Assembly (NCBI RefSeq): GCF_002355395.1
Contig: NZ_AP017315.1
Coordinates: 868,001-932,000, forward strand
Length of the DNA: 64,000 nt
DNA from: Microcella alkaliphila
Lineage (GTDB): Bacteria > Actinomycetota > Actinomycetes > Actinomycetales > Microbacteriaceae
Direction: 5' to 3'
Shown here in pieces: positions 63,164 to 64,000 of the stretch (position 1 is the first letter of the stretch; every line of letters starts with the position of its first letter). Under the pieces are notes generated by a model. It ran no database searches. It was not told the origin of the DNA and saw only the letters and a list, made by a program, of their open reading frames with translations. The position numbers and the translations under genes are program-made.

Positions 63164-64000
63164 ATGGCGCTCGCCACCCGCTCCGACCTGCGTAACGTGG
63201 CGATTGTTGCCCACGTCGACCACGGCAAGACCACCCTGGTCGACGCCATGCTTCGCCAAACCGACTCGTTCGCCGCGCACGCGCACGTCGAAGAGCGCGC
63301 GATGGACTCGAACGACCTCGAGCGCGAAAAGGGCATCACGATCCTCGCCAAGAACACGGCGGTGATTTACACCGGCAAGCACTCGGGGGGCCAAGAGATC
63401 ACGATCAACGTGATCGACACCCCCGGCCACGCCGACTTCGGCGGTGAGGTCGAGCGCGGCCTCAGCATGGTCGATGGCGTCGTCCTGCTGGTTGATGCCA
63501 GCGAAGGGCCCCTACCGCAGACCCGCTTTGTGCTGCGCAAGGCGCTTGCGGCGAAGCTCCCCGTCATCTTGCTCGTCAACAAGACCGACCGGCCGGATGC
63601 GCGCATCGAGGCCGTCGAGGAGGAAACGCACGACCTGTTGCTGGGTCTCGCCAGCGACCTGCAGGACGAGGTGCCCGACCTCGACGTCGATGCCATCCTC
63701 GACCTGCCCGTCATCTACGCCTCCGGCCGTGCCGGCGCGGCGAGCCGTACGCGCCCCGCTGACGGCTCGCTGCCCGACAACGACGACCTTGAGCCCCTGT
63801 TCGAGGCCATCCTCGAGCACATTCCGGCTCCGACGTACGACGACGAGCATCCCCTTCAAGCGCACGTGACGAACCTCGACGCCTCGCCGTTCCTGGGCCG
63901 TATCGCGCTGCTGCGCATCTTCAACGGCACGCTGAAGAAGGGCCAGCAGGTCGCGTGGGTGCGCCACGACGGCAGCCACCAGAACATGCGCATCACCGAG
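63164..64000 (+). CDS. typA: GTP-binding protein TypA/BipA, N-terminal part
   Basis: The frame runs off the right edge after about 279 residues. TypA/BipA is a ribosome-associated translational GTPase linked to stress and ribosome assembly. G1 is [17 protein letters not shown], switch I is [15 protein letters not shown]3 is [15 protein letters not shown] and G4 is [19 protein letters not shown]. The following segment [12 protein letters not shown] begins domain II. AAGGA lies nine bases upstream of the ATG at 63164. The rest lies outside this window. Confidence 0.95.
   Translation, partial: MALATRSDLRNVAIVAHVDHGKTTLVDAMLRQTDSFAAHAHVEERAMDSNDLEREKGITILAKNTAVIYTGKHSGGQEITINVIDTPGHADFGGEVERGLSMVDGVVLLVDASEGPLPQTRFVLRKALAAKLPVILLVNKTDRPDARIEAVEEETHDLLLGLASDLQDEVPDLDVDAILDLPVIYASGRAGAASRTRPADGSLPDNDDLEPLFEAILEHIPAPTYDDEHPLQAHVTNLDASPFLGRIALLRIFNGTLKKGQQVAWVRHDGSHQNMRITE

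Overview
The window is high-GC DNA with dense, often overlapping genes, GTG and TTG starts, and many genes whose start codon lies 6-8 bases after a TANNNT promoter element. Gene content (isoprenyl transferase, PIN-PhoH ATPase, DUF4245, class II FBPase GlpX, class II aldolase, ExoVII, gcv operon, fused OppDF, heliorhodopsin) points to an actinobacterium, most likely Microbacteriaceae. The sequence itself does not name the species. No tRNA, rRNA, CRISPR array, transposase or plasmid origin was seen, and no gene-free stretch exceeds about 300 bases.

Layout. 1-3.2 kb: end of uppS, a class V aminotransferase-like protein lacking the usual PLP lysine, and a PIN-PhoH ATPase followed by a possible small RNA. 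3.3-7.8 kb: a divergent winged-helix regulator and the dabB-dabA-PII-like operon for inorganic carbon uptake. 7.8-12 kb, mostly minus strand: fumC, a beta-carbonic anhydrase, DUF4245, xseB and xseA. 12-15 kb: a two-gene ABC exporter and ispH. 15-20 kb: two tandem copies of a module made of a membrane histidine kinase and a kinase-like membrane partner, with no response regulator. 20-25 kb: fba and glpX from divergent promoters, a VOC remnant, and a fadD-BASS transporter operon. 25-36 kb: rmuC, LysR and mmsA, OsmC, a DEDDh exonuclease, an EamA transporter, an LLM oxidoreductase, a small kinase with a phosphodiesterase, Ggt-like and ychF. 36.8-39.4 kb: a lower-GC island with a protein carrying a HEPN-like R-x4-H motif, a small upstream ORF and a RhuM-Doc fusion. 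39.4-49.8 kb: ordinary small genes, a heliorhodopsin, a MarR/EamA divergent pair with a double operator, a CaCA antiporter, an SDR, and a DUF4395 protein behind a CsoR/CstR-like palindrome. 49.8-54.5 kb: tandem glycine riboswitch and gcvT-gcvH-gcvP. 54.6-64 kb: a peroxiredoxin, a CPBP protein, an opp peptide-uptake operon interrupted by an opposite-strand PH-domain gene, and the start of typA.

How the parts may work together. The DabAB system, PII-like protein and carbonic anhydrase would together manage cytoplasmic bicarbonate, probably for anaplerotic carboxylation, since no autotrophy gene is seen. fba and glpX act at the same glycolytic/gluconeogenic step. The glycine riboswitch should turn on glycine cleavage when glycine is abundant. 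The best candidates for something undescribed are the duplicated kinase/pseudokinase modules and the HEPN-like/RhuM-Doc island. Both rest on motif reading and gene order only.
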